64,000 nucleotides of DNA from Agromyces kandeliae (GTDB taxonomy: Bacteria; Actinomycetota; Actinomycetes; Actinomycetales; Microbacteriaceae), in contig NZ_WKJD01000012.1 of assembly GCF_009674665.1 (NCBI RefSeq), forward strand, positions 372,001 to 436,000, read 5' to 3'. Made by a program: the position numbers and the translations under genes. The notes under the pieces were generated by a model. The model was not told the origin of the DNA. It saw only the letters and a program-made list of their open reading frames with translations, and searched no databases. Position 1 is the stretch's first letter, and each line of letters begins with the position of its first letter. Shown piece by piece: positions 26,079-32,903 of the stretch.

Positions 26079-27440
26079 ATGAAGTCATCACGCAGAATCG
26101 CGATCGCGGGCGTCACCGCGCTGGCGGTCGCGGGCGCCCTCGCCGGATGCACGTCTGGAAGCGGCTCGGAGGACGGCACGCTCGAGCTCCGCGTCGCGAC
26201 CTTCCCGCCCGGAGCCGACCAGGCGGCGTACGACGCCTTCACCGAGCAGGAGGCGCAGTTCGAGGAGGCGAACCCCGACATCGACATCGTCGGGGTCGAG
26301 TACGAGTGGACGGCGCCGACGTTCGCGGCCCAGCTCGCCGGCGGCAGCCTCCCCGACGTCTTCACGGTCCCGTTCACCGACTCGAAGACGCTGCTCGAGA
26401 ACGGCCAGCTCGCCGACGTCACCGACGAGGTCGAGGAGCTCGGCTACGCCGACAAGTTCAACCCGATCATCCTCGAGGAGGTCACCGACGCCGACGGACG
26501 GGTCTTCGGCTTCCCGCGGCAGGCGTACGCCAACGGCCTCCACTACAACCGCGCCCTCTTCGAGCAGGCCGGACTCGACCCCGACAGCCCGCCGACCACG
26601 TGGGACGAGGTCCGCGAGGCTGCGAAGCAGATCTCGGAGGCGACCGGCAAGGCCGGGTACGCGACCATGGCGACCGGCAACACCGGCGGATGGCAGCTCT
26701 CGGTGCAGGCCGACTCGCGCGGCGCGTCCCTGCAGACCGCGAACGGCGACGGCACCTATACGTCGACGATCGACGACGACGCCACGCGGGCGACGCTGCA
26801 GTTCCTGCACGACCTGCGCTGGGAGGACGACTCGATGGGCGCGACGTTCGACCTCGACTGGGGCACGATCAACCAGGAGTTCGCCGCCGGCAACGTCGGC
26901 ATGTACACCTCCGGGTCCGACGTCTACACGGCGCTCGTGCGCGACTTCGGCATGGCCCCCGACGACTACGGCCTGACGGTCATCCCCACCGAGGACGGCG
27001 GCGGCGTGCTCGGCGGCGGCGACATCGCCGTGATGCCGCCGAACCTCGACGACGCCACGACGGCGGCCGCCGTGAAGTGGATCGACTGGTACTACATGCA
27101 GAAGCTGCTCGACGAGGATGCCGCGGTGGCCGATGCGAAGGCCCTCTCCGACGCGGGCCAGGCGGTCGGGACCCCGGTGCTGCCCGTGCTCGACCAGGCC
27201 ACCTACGAGGAGTCGCTCACCTGGATCGAGCCGTATGTGAACGTGCCGCTCGACCAGATGGCGGGCTTCACCGAGGGCATCTTCGAGCAGACGCCGATCG
27301 GCGAGTTCAAGGGGCAGACGCAGCCGATCTACGCGCTCATGGACAACCTCGTGCAGGCCGTGCTCACCGACGAGAACGCCGACATCGACGCGCTCCTCGC
27401 GCAGGTCGACGCCGACGCGCAGGCGCTGCTCGACCAGTAG
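26079..27440 (+). CDS. ABC sugar-binding lipoprotein
   Basis: 453 residues. The lipoprotein signal ends in the lipobox LAGC, with the modified Cys at residue 24 (charged KSSRR, hydrophobic core, then SGSGSED linker). The body is a family-1 solute-binding fold (PDVFTVPFTDSKTLLENGQLADVTD, TWDEVREAAKQIS). It would capture an oligosaccharide outside the membrane for the two permeases downstream. ATG with GAAAGGA upstream, 25 bases after the glucosidase stop. An unusual GC hairpin follows the gene. Confidence 0.92.
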   Translation: MKSSRRIAIAGVTALAVAGALAGCTSGSGSEDGTLELRVATFPPGADQAAYDAFTEQEAQFEEANPDIDIVGVEYEWTAPTFAAQLAGGSLPDVFTVPFTDSKTLLENGQLADVTDEVEELGYADKFNPIILEEVTDADGRVFGFPRQAYANGLHYNRALFEQAGLDPDSPPTTWDEVREAAKQISEATGKAGYATMATGNTGGWQLSVQADSRGASLQTANGDGTYTSTIDDDATRATLQFLHDLRWEDDSMGATFDLDWGTINQEFAAGNVGMYTSGSDVYTALVRDFGMAPDDYGLTVIPTEDGGGVLGGGDIAVMPPNLDDATTAAAVKWIDWYYMQKLLDEDAAVADAKALSDAGQAVGTPVLPVLDQATYEESLTWIEPYVNVPLDQMAGFTEGIFEQTPIGEFKGQTQPIYALMDNLVQAVLTDENADIDALLAQVDADAQALLDQ

Positions 27441-27448
27441 CCCCGCGA

Positions 27449-27489
27449 GGATGCCGCGGCCGCGACCTCCCCGCGCGGCCGCGGCATCC
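27449..27489 (+). repeat. 16-bp intercistronic hairpin after the binding-protein gene
   Basis: Perfect inverted arms 27449-27464 and 27474-27489 (starting GGATGCCGCGGCCGCG) with a 9-base loop. Its position between the binding protein and permease genes is that of hairpins that stabilise the upstream message and lower permease expression, as described for the malE-malF gap of enterobacteria. There is no T-tract. Confidence 0.65.
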
Positions 27490-27529
27490 GCCCCCCACCC
27501 TCGCCGCCGCCCCGCGGCATCCGCCCCCC
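27481..27529 (+). repeat. Two direct copies of GCGGCATCCGCCCCCC
   Basis: Identical 16-base units at 27481-27496 and 27514-27529, in a C-rich stretch just before the permease ribosome site. The first copy shares its front with the hairpin. They could hold a second structure or have arisen by duplication. Confidence 0.5.
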
Positions 27530-27548
27530 GCCCGAGCCAGGAGCACCG

Positions 27549-28535
27549 ATGACGATGACCCGAGACCCGGAGGTCGCCGACGCGGCCGCCGACCGGCCGC
27601 CCCGGCCGCCGTCGGACGTGCCGGCCCACCGGAAGCGGCGTCGCACGCCGATGACCTGGCTCCGCGGCGGCGGACTGTCGAACCTCGCGTTCGTCGCGCC
27701 GATGCTCGTCGTCTTCGCCGTCTTCAGCTGGGGGCCGATCGTCCAGGCGGTCGTGATGAGCTTCCAGAAGACGAACCTCGTCTCGCCGCCGGTGTTCGTC
27801 GGCATCGACAACTTCGTGCGCGTGCTCTCCGACCCGAACCTCGGCACGGCCGTCGTGAACACGCTGTACTTCGCACTGCTCGCGCTGCTGTTCGGCTTCC
27901 CGCTGCCGCTGCTGCTCGCGGTGATGATGAGCGAGGTGCGCCGCGGCAAGGGGCTGTACAGCGCGCTCGCCTACCTGCCGGTCGTCATCCCGCCGGTCGT
28001 CGCGGTGCTGCTGTGGAAGGTGTTCTACAACGCCAGCCCCGACGGCGTGTTCAACACGATCCTCGGCTGGGTGGGCATCCCGCCGCAGCCGTGGCTGCAG
28101 TCGTCGGCCACCGTCATGCCCTCGCTCGTGCTCGAGGCGACGTGGGCCGCCGCCGGCGGCGCGATCATCATCTACCTCGCCGCGCTCATCGCCGTGCCGC
28201 CGGAGCTGTACGACGCCGCCGAGGTCGACGGCGCCGGCATCTGGCGCAAGATCTGGCACGTCACGCTGCCGCAGCTGCGCGGCGTGCTCTTCATCATGCT
28301 GATCCTGCAGGTCATCGCGACGAGCCAGGTGTTCCTCGAGCCGTTCCTCTTCACGGGCGGGGGGCCGAACAACGCGACCCTCACCATCCTGCTGCTCATC
28401 TACCGGTACGCATTCCAGAACAGCCTCGGCGGGGCGTACGGCGAGGCGACCGCGCTCAGCCTCATGCTCGCGATCTTCCTGGCGCTCCTCAGCTGGGCGT
28501 ACTTCAAGCTCACCGAACGTTGGAGCACGAATTGA
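27549..28535 (+). CDS. Sugar ABC transporter permease, MalF-like
   Basis: 328 residues with a cytosolic ~45-residue N-terminal tail rich in Pro/Arg and six membrane helices. The EAA loop, which docks the ATPase, reads ELYDAAEVDGAGIWRKIWHVTLPQL. It precedes the second permease with a 4-base overlap. ATG after CCAGGAGC. No ATPase gene lies in the operon, so a shared MsmK-type ATPase encoded elsewhere is expected. Confidence 0.9.
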   Translation: MTMTRDPEVADAAADRPPRPPSDVPAHRKRRRTPMTWLRGGGLSNLAFVAPMLVVFAVFSWGPIVQAVVMSFQKTNLVSPPVFVGIDNFVRVLSDPNLGTAVVNTLYFALLALLFGFPLPLLLAVMMSEVRRGKGLYSALAYLPVVIPPVVAVLLWKVFYNASPDGVFNTILGWVGIPPQPWLQSSATVMPSLVLEATWAAAGGAIIIYLAALIAVPPELYDAAEVDGAGIWRKIWHVTLPQLRGVLFIMLILQVIATSQVFLEPFLFTGGGPNNATLTILLLIYRYAFQNSLGGAYGEATALSLMLAIFLALLSWAYFKLTERWSTN

Positions 28536-29518
28536 CCGGCGCACCCGACCAGCCCCTGCTCGACCGCCCGCACGGCGCGGCCCCGCGTCCGCGCCTCCTC
28601 GGCCTCGCACGCCGCGGTCGCGCCGCATCGACCGACGAGCAGGGCGACCGCGGCGTGCTCTCGACCGCCGACCGCCGCCGCGGCAGCGTCCGCGCGTCGA
28701 TGACGTTCGTGCACGGCTTCCTCTTCGTCGGGCTGGTCGTCGCGGGGCTCGGGCCGCTGCTGTGGCTCGCGAAGGCCGCGGTGACGCCCACGCAGGACAC
28801 GCTCTCGCAGCCGTTCGCGCTCTGGCCGAACGGCGTCGACTGGGCGAACCTCGAGAGCGCGTGGAACGACATCCACATCGACCAGTACTTCCTCAACACG
28901 ATCTGGGTCGCGGCGGGCTCCTGGTTCTTCCAGCTGCTCATCGCGACGACCGCGGGCTACGCGCTCTCGGTGCTGCGGCCCAAGTACGCGCCGATCCTCA
29001 ACGCGCTCGTGCTCGCGACGCTGTTCATCCCCGCGGTGGTGCTGCTCGTGCCCCTCTACCTGACGATCCTGAACCCGCCCGTGATCGGCACGTCGCTGCT
29101 GAACACGTACTGGGCGGTGTGGCTCCCGGCGGCGGCGAACGCGTTCAATATCCTGCTCGTCAAGCGCTTCTTCGACGGCCTGCCGCGCGAGGTCTTCGAA
29201 GCGGCGAAGACGGATGGCGCGGGGCCCTTCCGGGTGTTCTGGTCGATCGTGCTGCCGATGTCGAAGCCCATCCTCGGCGTGGTGTCGGTGTTCGCGGTCA
29301 TCGCGGCGTGGAAGGACTTCCTCTGGCCGTTGCTCGTGCTGCCGGACCCCGCCGTGCAGCCGCTGTCGGTGAGGCTGCCCGCGGTGCAGTCGCAGACCGA
29401 GCTCGACGTGTTCCTCGCGGCGCTCGCCATCTCGACGCTGATCCCGGTCGTCCTGTTCCTCCTGTTCCAGCGGCTCTTCCTCCGCGGGGCGGGCCTCGGG
29501 GGCGCGGTCAAGGGCTGA
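28532..29518 (+). CDS. Sugar ABC transporter permease, MalG-like (TTG start)
   Basis: 328 residues, with six membrane helices after a ~55-residue cytosolic tail. The EAA loop reads EVFEAAKTDGAGPFRVFWSIVLP. The proposed start is a TTG inside the ATTGA overlap with the first permease stop, supported by GGAG seven bases upstream; no ATG occurs before the first helix except MTFVHG at about residue 56. Last gene of the operon. Partner of the MalF-like subunit in the membrane. Confidence 0.88.
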   Translation: MTGAPDQPLLDRPHGAAPRPRLLGLARRGRAASTDEQGDRGVLSTADRRRGSVRASMTFVHGFLFVGLVVAGLGPLLWLAKAAVTPTQDTLSQPFALWPNGVDWANLESAWNDIHIDQYFLNTIWVAAGSWFFQLLIATTAGYALSVLRPKYAPILNALVLATLFIPAVVLLVPLYLTILNPPVIGTSLLNTYWAVWLPAAANAFNILLVKRFFDGLPREVFEAAKTDGAGPFRVFWSIVLPMSKPILGVVSVFAVIAAWKDFLWPLLVLPDPAVQPLSVRLPAVQSQTELDVFLAALAISTLIPVVLFLLFQRLFLRGAGLGGAVKG

Positions 29519-29613
29519 GGCGGGCCGCCGACCGGGTGCCGACGGCCGCGAGCTCGCGGCATCCGTTCACCTTGACCTCGGTACCCTCGAAGGGGCGACG
29601 CGAGGAGGTGCGG

Positions 29614-30261
29614 ATGGGGGGATTCCCGTGGCCGTGGAGTCGACGCGGCCGGGTCAAGATGGCGCCGTTCGACCGCTCGCGGCTGCCCGAGGCGCGCCTC
29701 GCCACCTTCGACGAGATGCTCGAGGAGGGCATGCTCATGGCCGAGTCGGCCGGGCGGATGGCATTGAAGAACCGGCTGATCGTCCACGCGCTCCGCACCG
29801 ACGAGCCGTTCTCAGACGAGCACGCCGCATCCGAGGCGCGAGCAGTGCTGTACGAACTCGTGCAGGAGGCCGATGAGGCCGCCGAGCACGTCGCCGACGA
29901 GCGCACCGCCGCGGGCAAGCGCGAGGGCCGCTCGCAGCACCAGCACGACTACCACCGGGACGACCTGCTCAACCTCCGCCGGCGTGAGAAGGTCTACGCC
30001 TCGGTCGCGAAGGAGCTCTGGAGCAAGCGGTCGGATGACGCCTACGTCGCGCACTTCGTCGAGCGCGCCCGCGAGGACGCCTGGCAGGAACTCGGCGCCG
30101 CGATCGAGCAGGAACTCGATCGCCGCTGGCCGCGCTACGACGAGGAGCCCGACTACGCCGAGCATCGCGCCGAGCGCATGTCCGACGTGGGCGGCGACCT
30201 CATGCGCGACCTCGCGCGGCGCGCGGCGCAGCGGGCCGTCGAGGCGATCCCCGAGTACTGA
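29614..30261 (+). CDS. Hypothetical charged alpha-helical protein
   Basis: 215 residues, no membrane helix. Strongly charged and helical (RTAAGKREGRSQHQHDYHRDDLLNLRRREKVYASVAKEL). The ATG at 29614 has CGAGGAGGTG upstream. No family was recognised. The N-terminal MGGFPWPWSRRGR is basic and could contact nucleic acid or membrane. It is 95 bases after the sugar operon and is probably an independent unit. Confidence 0.65.
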   Translation: MGGFPWPWSRRGRVKMAPFDRSRLPEARLATFDEMLEEGMLMAESAGRMALKNRLIVHALRTDEPFSDEHAASEARAVLYELVQEADEAAEHVADERTAAGKREGRSQHQHDYHRDDLLNLRRREKVYASVAKELWSKRSDDAYVAHFVERAREDAWQELGAAIEQELDRRWPRYDEEPDYAEHRAERMSDVGGDLMRDLARRAAQRAVEAIPEY

Positions 30262-30314
30262 CGCGCCCCCGCGGCATCCGTCGGCCGACCGGCCCGGACC
30301 GGCACACTGGGCGC

Positions 30315-30680
30315 ATGACCCGTCACTGGACCCCGCTCGCCGTCGTCTACCTCGTGGCCGCCGTCGCGGGCCTCGTCGGCACCTGGACGTACAACGCGAT
30401 CGCGATCGCCGAGCGGAACGACTTCGTCGGCGACCTGGTCTCGAGCGGCCCGGCGGTGTCGTCGATCACGACCGACCTGCTCGTGGTCGCGGTGGCCGGG
30501 AGCATCCTGATCGTCGTCGAGTCGCGCCGACTCGGGATGCGCTTCGCATGGGCGTACATCGTCGGATCGGCGTTGACGGCGTTCGCGTTCACGTTCCCGC
30601 TCTGGCTCGCGATGCGCGAGCGGCGGCTCGCGACGCTCCGGGACGCGCAGGCGGCGACGCCCGGGGCGCCGCGACCGTAG
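30315..30680 (+). CDS. DUF2834 membrane protein
   Basis: 121 residues with three hydrophobic segments (7-27, 53-73 and 80-102). The AGLVGTWTYNAIAI segment and length fit the small DUF2834 family, whose function is unknown. The start ATG follows a CACACT box (30303-30308) by six bases. The stop lies 2 bases from the convergent TetR gene. Confidence 0.75.
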   Translation: MTRHWTPLAVVYLVAAVAGLVGTWTYNAIAIAERNDFVGDLVSSGPAVSSITTDLLVVAVAGSILIVVESRRLGMRFAWAYIVGSALTAFAFTFPLWLAMRERRLATLRDAQAATPGAPRP

Positions 30681-30682
30681 CG

Positions 30683-31243
30683 TCAGCGGCGCTCGAGCGC
30701 GGCGACCATGCGGGTCACGTCGCGGCGGACCCGGTCGCGGACGTCGACGCCCGTCAGGGACGGGCGGAGGCCGGCGGGCGCCTGCAGCCAGGCCGCGACC
30801 GCTCCCGTCACGCGTACGAGGAGCTCGGCGGGGGAGTCGTCGGCCGGGAGCGCCCCCTCGCGCTGCGCACGTCGGAGGGCATCGAGCTTCTCGCCGTAGA
30901 GCTCGAGCTCGCGTGGCGTCGGCTCGTGGGCCTCGAGGTTTCGGCGGGCCTGGAACCGCACGACCTCCGGATGGCTCAGGGCGTAGTCGAAGAGCGCGAC
31001 GGCGTAGCCGGGGAGGTCGTCGGGCGTGAAGGGGACCTCGACGTGCACGCGCTCGATGACCTCGTCGGCGACCGCGTCGTACAGCCCCTCCTTGCTCCCG
31101 AAGTAGGCGTAGATCATGCGCTGGTTCGCCGACGCGGCATCCGCGATGCCGGCGATGCGCGCACCGGCGAAGCCGCCCTCGGCGAACTCGGCGAGGGCGG
31201 CATCGAGGATGCGGCGGCGTGTCTGTGCGGCGTCCCTGGCCAC
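30683..31243 (-). CDS. TetR-family regulator, divergent from an SDR gene
   Basis: 186 residues. N-terminal TetR helix-turn-helix: RILDAALAEFAEGGFAGARIAGIADAA, then NQRMIYAYFGSKEGLYDAV. The GTG at 31243 has GGAAGGGGAACC upstream and is preferred to the ATG at 31288. The C-terminal ligand domain is not diagnostic. Its divergent partner and the twin operators at 31290-31354 indicate that it represses both itself and the SDR gene. Confidence 0.9.
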   Translation of the reverse strand: MARDAAQTRRRILDAALAEFAEGGFAGARIAGIADAASANQRMIYAYFGSKEGLYDAVADEVIERVHVEVPFTPDDLPGYAVALFDYALSHPEVVRFQARRNLEAHEPTPRELELYGEKLDALRRAQREGALPADDSPAELLVRVTGAVAAWLQAPAGLRPSLTGVDVRDRVRRDVTRMVAALERR

Positions 31244-31289
31244 GCGGTTCCCCTTCCGTGGGTGCCGCGGACGGTGCGCGCGGCACAAG

Positions 31290-31308
31290 TAAGTAAGTGC
31301 TTGTTGAC
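31290..31308. promoter_or_regulatory. TetR operator copy 1 (covers the SDR -35)
   Basis: TAAGTAAGTGCTTGTTGAC. Compared with the inverted copy at 31336-31354, it shares TAAGTAA-S-TGCTTG-Y-T-K-AC. It overlaps the consensus TTGACA of the SDR promoter. Confidence 0.65.
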
Positions 31309-31333
31309 ATTCTAGCCCACCGTGTCGTACCGT
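31304..31333 (+). promoter_or_regulatory. Promoter of the SDR gene
   Basis: TTGACA (31304-31309), 18-base spacer, TACCGT (31328-31333), with a full consensus -35. A TAGAAT box on the opposite strand (31309-31314) probably serves the tetR gene, so the two promoters interlock. Confidence 0.6.
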
Positions 31334-31335
31334 TG

Positions 31336-31354
31336 GTAAGCAAGCAGTTACTTA
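31336..31354. promoter_or_regulatory. TetR operator copy 2 (inverted)
   Basis: GTAAGCAAGCAGTTACTTA, the reverse complement of which matches copy 1 at most positions. Internally it holds the dyad AAGCAA/TTACTT with a 4-base spacer. Lies just downstream of the SDR -10. Confidence 0.65.
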
Positions 31355-31368
31355 TTCGGAGGATCACC

Positions 31369-32178
31369 ATGGTCAAGACCGCTCTCGTCACCGGCGCCTC
31401 ATCCGGCATGGGTCGTGAGATCGCGCTGCGACTCGCCGCCGACGGCTACACCGTGTACGGCGCCGCGCGCCGCGTCGAGCGCATGCGCGACCTGGCGGAG
31501 TCCGGCGTGCGCGTGATCGGCATGGACGTGACGATCGACGACCAGGTCGTCGCCGCGGTCGACCGCATCATCGCCGAGACCGGGCGCATCGACGTGCTCG
31601 TGAACAACGCCGGCTTCGGGCTGTACGGCGCCGTCGAGGACACCACGATGGAGGACGTCCGCTACCAGTTCGACGTCAACTTCTTCGGCGTGGCCCGCCT
31701 GACCCAGCTCGTGCTGCCGCACATGCGTGCGCAGAAGTCGGGTCGAATCGTCAACATCTCCTCGGTCGGAGGCGAGATCTACACCCCGCTCGGGGCCTAC
31801 TACCACGCGACCAAGCACGCACTCGAGGCGTGGTCCGATGCGCTCCGGTTCGAGGTCGCGCAGTTCGGAATCGAGGTGGTGATCGTCCGACCCGGACTGA
31901 TCGACACCGAGTGGTCGGCGATCATGGCCGCGCCGATACTGGAGCGGAGCGGGGACGGCGCGTACGCGCGCCTCGCCCACGTCGTCGTCTCCCGCAGTGG
32001 CGGTGAACTCGGCGGGTCGTCGCCGTCCGTGATCGCCGATGCCGTCTCGAAGGCCGCTTCCGCTCGCCGGCCCCGCACACGATATTCGGTCGGCCGTCTG
32101 GCCAAGCCGCTGATCGCGGCGCGACGAGTGCTCACCGACCGAGGGTTCGACCGCCTGCTCGCCGTCGCCGGTCGCTGA
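31369..32178 (+). CDS. Short-chain dehydrogenase/reductase (SDR)
   Basis: 269 residues. Classical SDR motifs: VTGASSGMGREIA (cofactor loop), NNAGFG, catalytic Ser in ISSVGG and YYHATKHAL (YxxxK). The long C-terminus beyond residue 190 resembles retinol-dehydrogenase-like SDRs. The substrate is unknown. ATG with CGGAGGATC upstream. Transcribed from a strong promoter bracketed by two operators, so expression is probably inducible by a TetR ligand. Confidence 0.9.
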   Translation: MVKTALVTGASSGMGREIALRLAADGYTVYGAARRVERMRDLAESGVRVIGMDVTIDDQVVAAVDRIIAETGRIDVLVNNAGFGLYGAVEDTTMEDVRYQFDVNFFGVARLTQLVLPHMRAQKSGRIVNISSVGGEIYTPLGAYYHATKHALEAWSDALRFEVAQFGIEVVIVRPGLIDTEWSAIMAAPILERSGDGAYARLAHVVVSRSGGELGGSSPSVIADAVSKAASARRPRTRYSVGRLAKPLIAARRVLTDRGFDRLLAVAGR

Positions 32179-32188
32179 CGAACGGGAC

Positions 32189-32194
32189 TAGCGT
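32189..32194 (+). promoter_or_regulatory. -10 box (TAGCGT) of a leaderless promoter
   Basis: TAGCGT ends seven bases before the ATG at 32202. Confidence 0.45.
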
Positions 32195-32201
32195 TGGTCG
32201 C

Positions 32202-32828
32202 ATGACCGACGCAGCTTCGGAGGGCCCCGCCGCCCCGTGGGATGCGGGACGCTGGACCCGCGATCCCGTCGCGGTCCGCGCGGACGGCGAGGGGATCGTC
32301 GTCGAGGCCGCGGAGGGGAGCGACTTCTGGCGGACGACCCAGTACGGCTTCGTGCACGACGACGGCCATGCGCTGCTCGGCCCGTGGCCGGCGGACGCCG
32401 CCGTCGAGGTCGCCGTCGACACGTCGACGCTCACCGGCCTGTACGACCAGGCCGGACTCTTCCTCCGCGGCGGCGACGAGCTCTGGATCAAGGCGGGCCT
32501 CGAGGTGACCGACGGCGTCCTCCACGTGGGGGCGGTCGTCACGAATCGCGTGTCCGATTGGTCGCTCGCCCCGGTCCCCGAGTGGGCGGGCGAGATCGTG
32601 ACCGTGCGGGCGAGCCGGTCCGGGGTCGACGGCGACGCGGTGACGCTTCGCGCGCGTGCGGGCGACGGCCCGTGGCGCACCATCCGGGTCGCCCCGTTCG
32701 ATGCGGATGCCGCGACCGCCGGACCGATGGCCTGCGCGCCGACGCGCGACGGCCTGAAGGTGCGCTTCACGGGGTGGGCGTTCGTGCCGGCCGACGTCGA
32801 CCTGCACGAGGATCCTCCGGTCGCCTGA
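32202..32828 (+). CDS. DUF1349 (YesU-like) concanavalin-fold protein
   Basis: 208 residues. The pattern DFWRTTQYGFVHDDGHALLGP, then YDQAGLFLRGGDELWIKAGLEVTDGVLHVGAVVTN is the DUF1349 core, a beta-sandwich of unknown role sometimes linked to carbohydrates. Cytosolic. The start follows TAGCGT closely, with no Shine-Dalgarno. Stands alone between the SDR and P-type ATPase genes. Confidence 0.82.
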   Translation: MTDAASEGPAAPWDAGRWTRDPVAVRADGEGIVVEAAEGSDFWRTTQYGFVHDDGHALLGPWPADAAVEVAVDTSTLTGLYDQAGLFLRGGDELWIKAGLEVTDGVLHVGAVVTNRVSDWSLAPVPEWAGEIVTVRASRSGVDGDAVTLRARAGDGPWRTIRVAPFDADAATAGPMACAPTRDGLKVRFTGWAFVPADVDLHEDPPVA

Positions 32829-32889
32829 CCGTCGCCGGGACGCGCGACCGGACGGGACCACGGTCCCGGTCCGCCTGGGCCGTCCCGCC

Positions 32890-32895
32890 TACGCT
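32890..32895 (+). promoter_or_regulatory. -10 box (TACGCT) ahead of the second P-type ATPase
   Basis: TACGCT, eight bases before the ATG at 32904. Confidence 0.4.
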
Positions 32896-32903
32896 GGCCG
32901 CGC

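Noticed and set aside
27481-27529. CRISPR-like repeat
   Set aside because: Only two 16-base copies, low-complexity, no array or cas genes.
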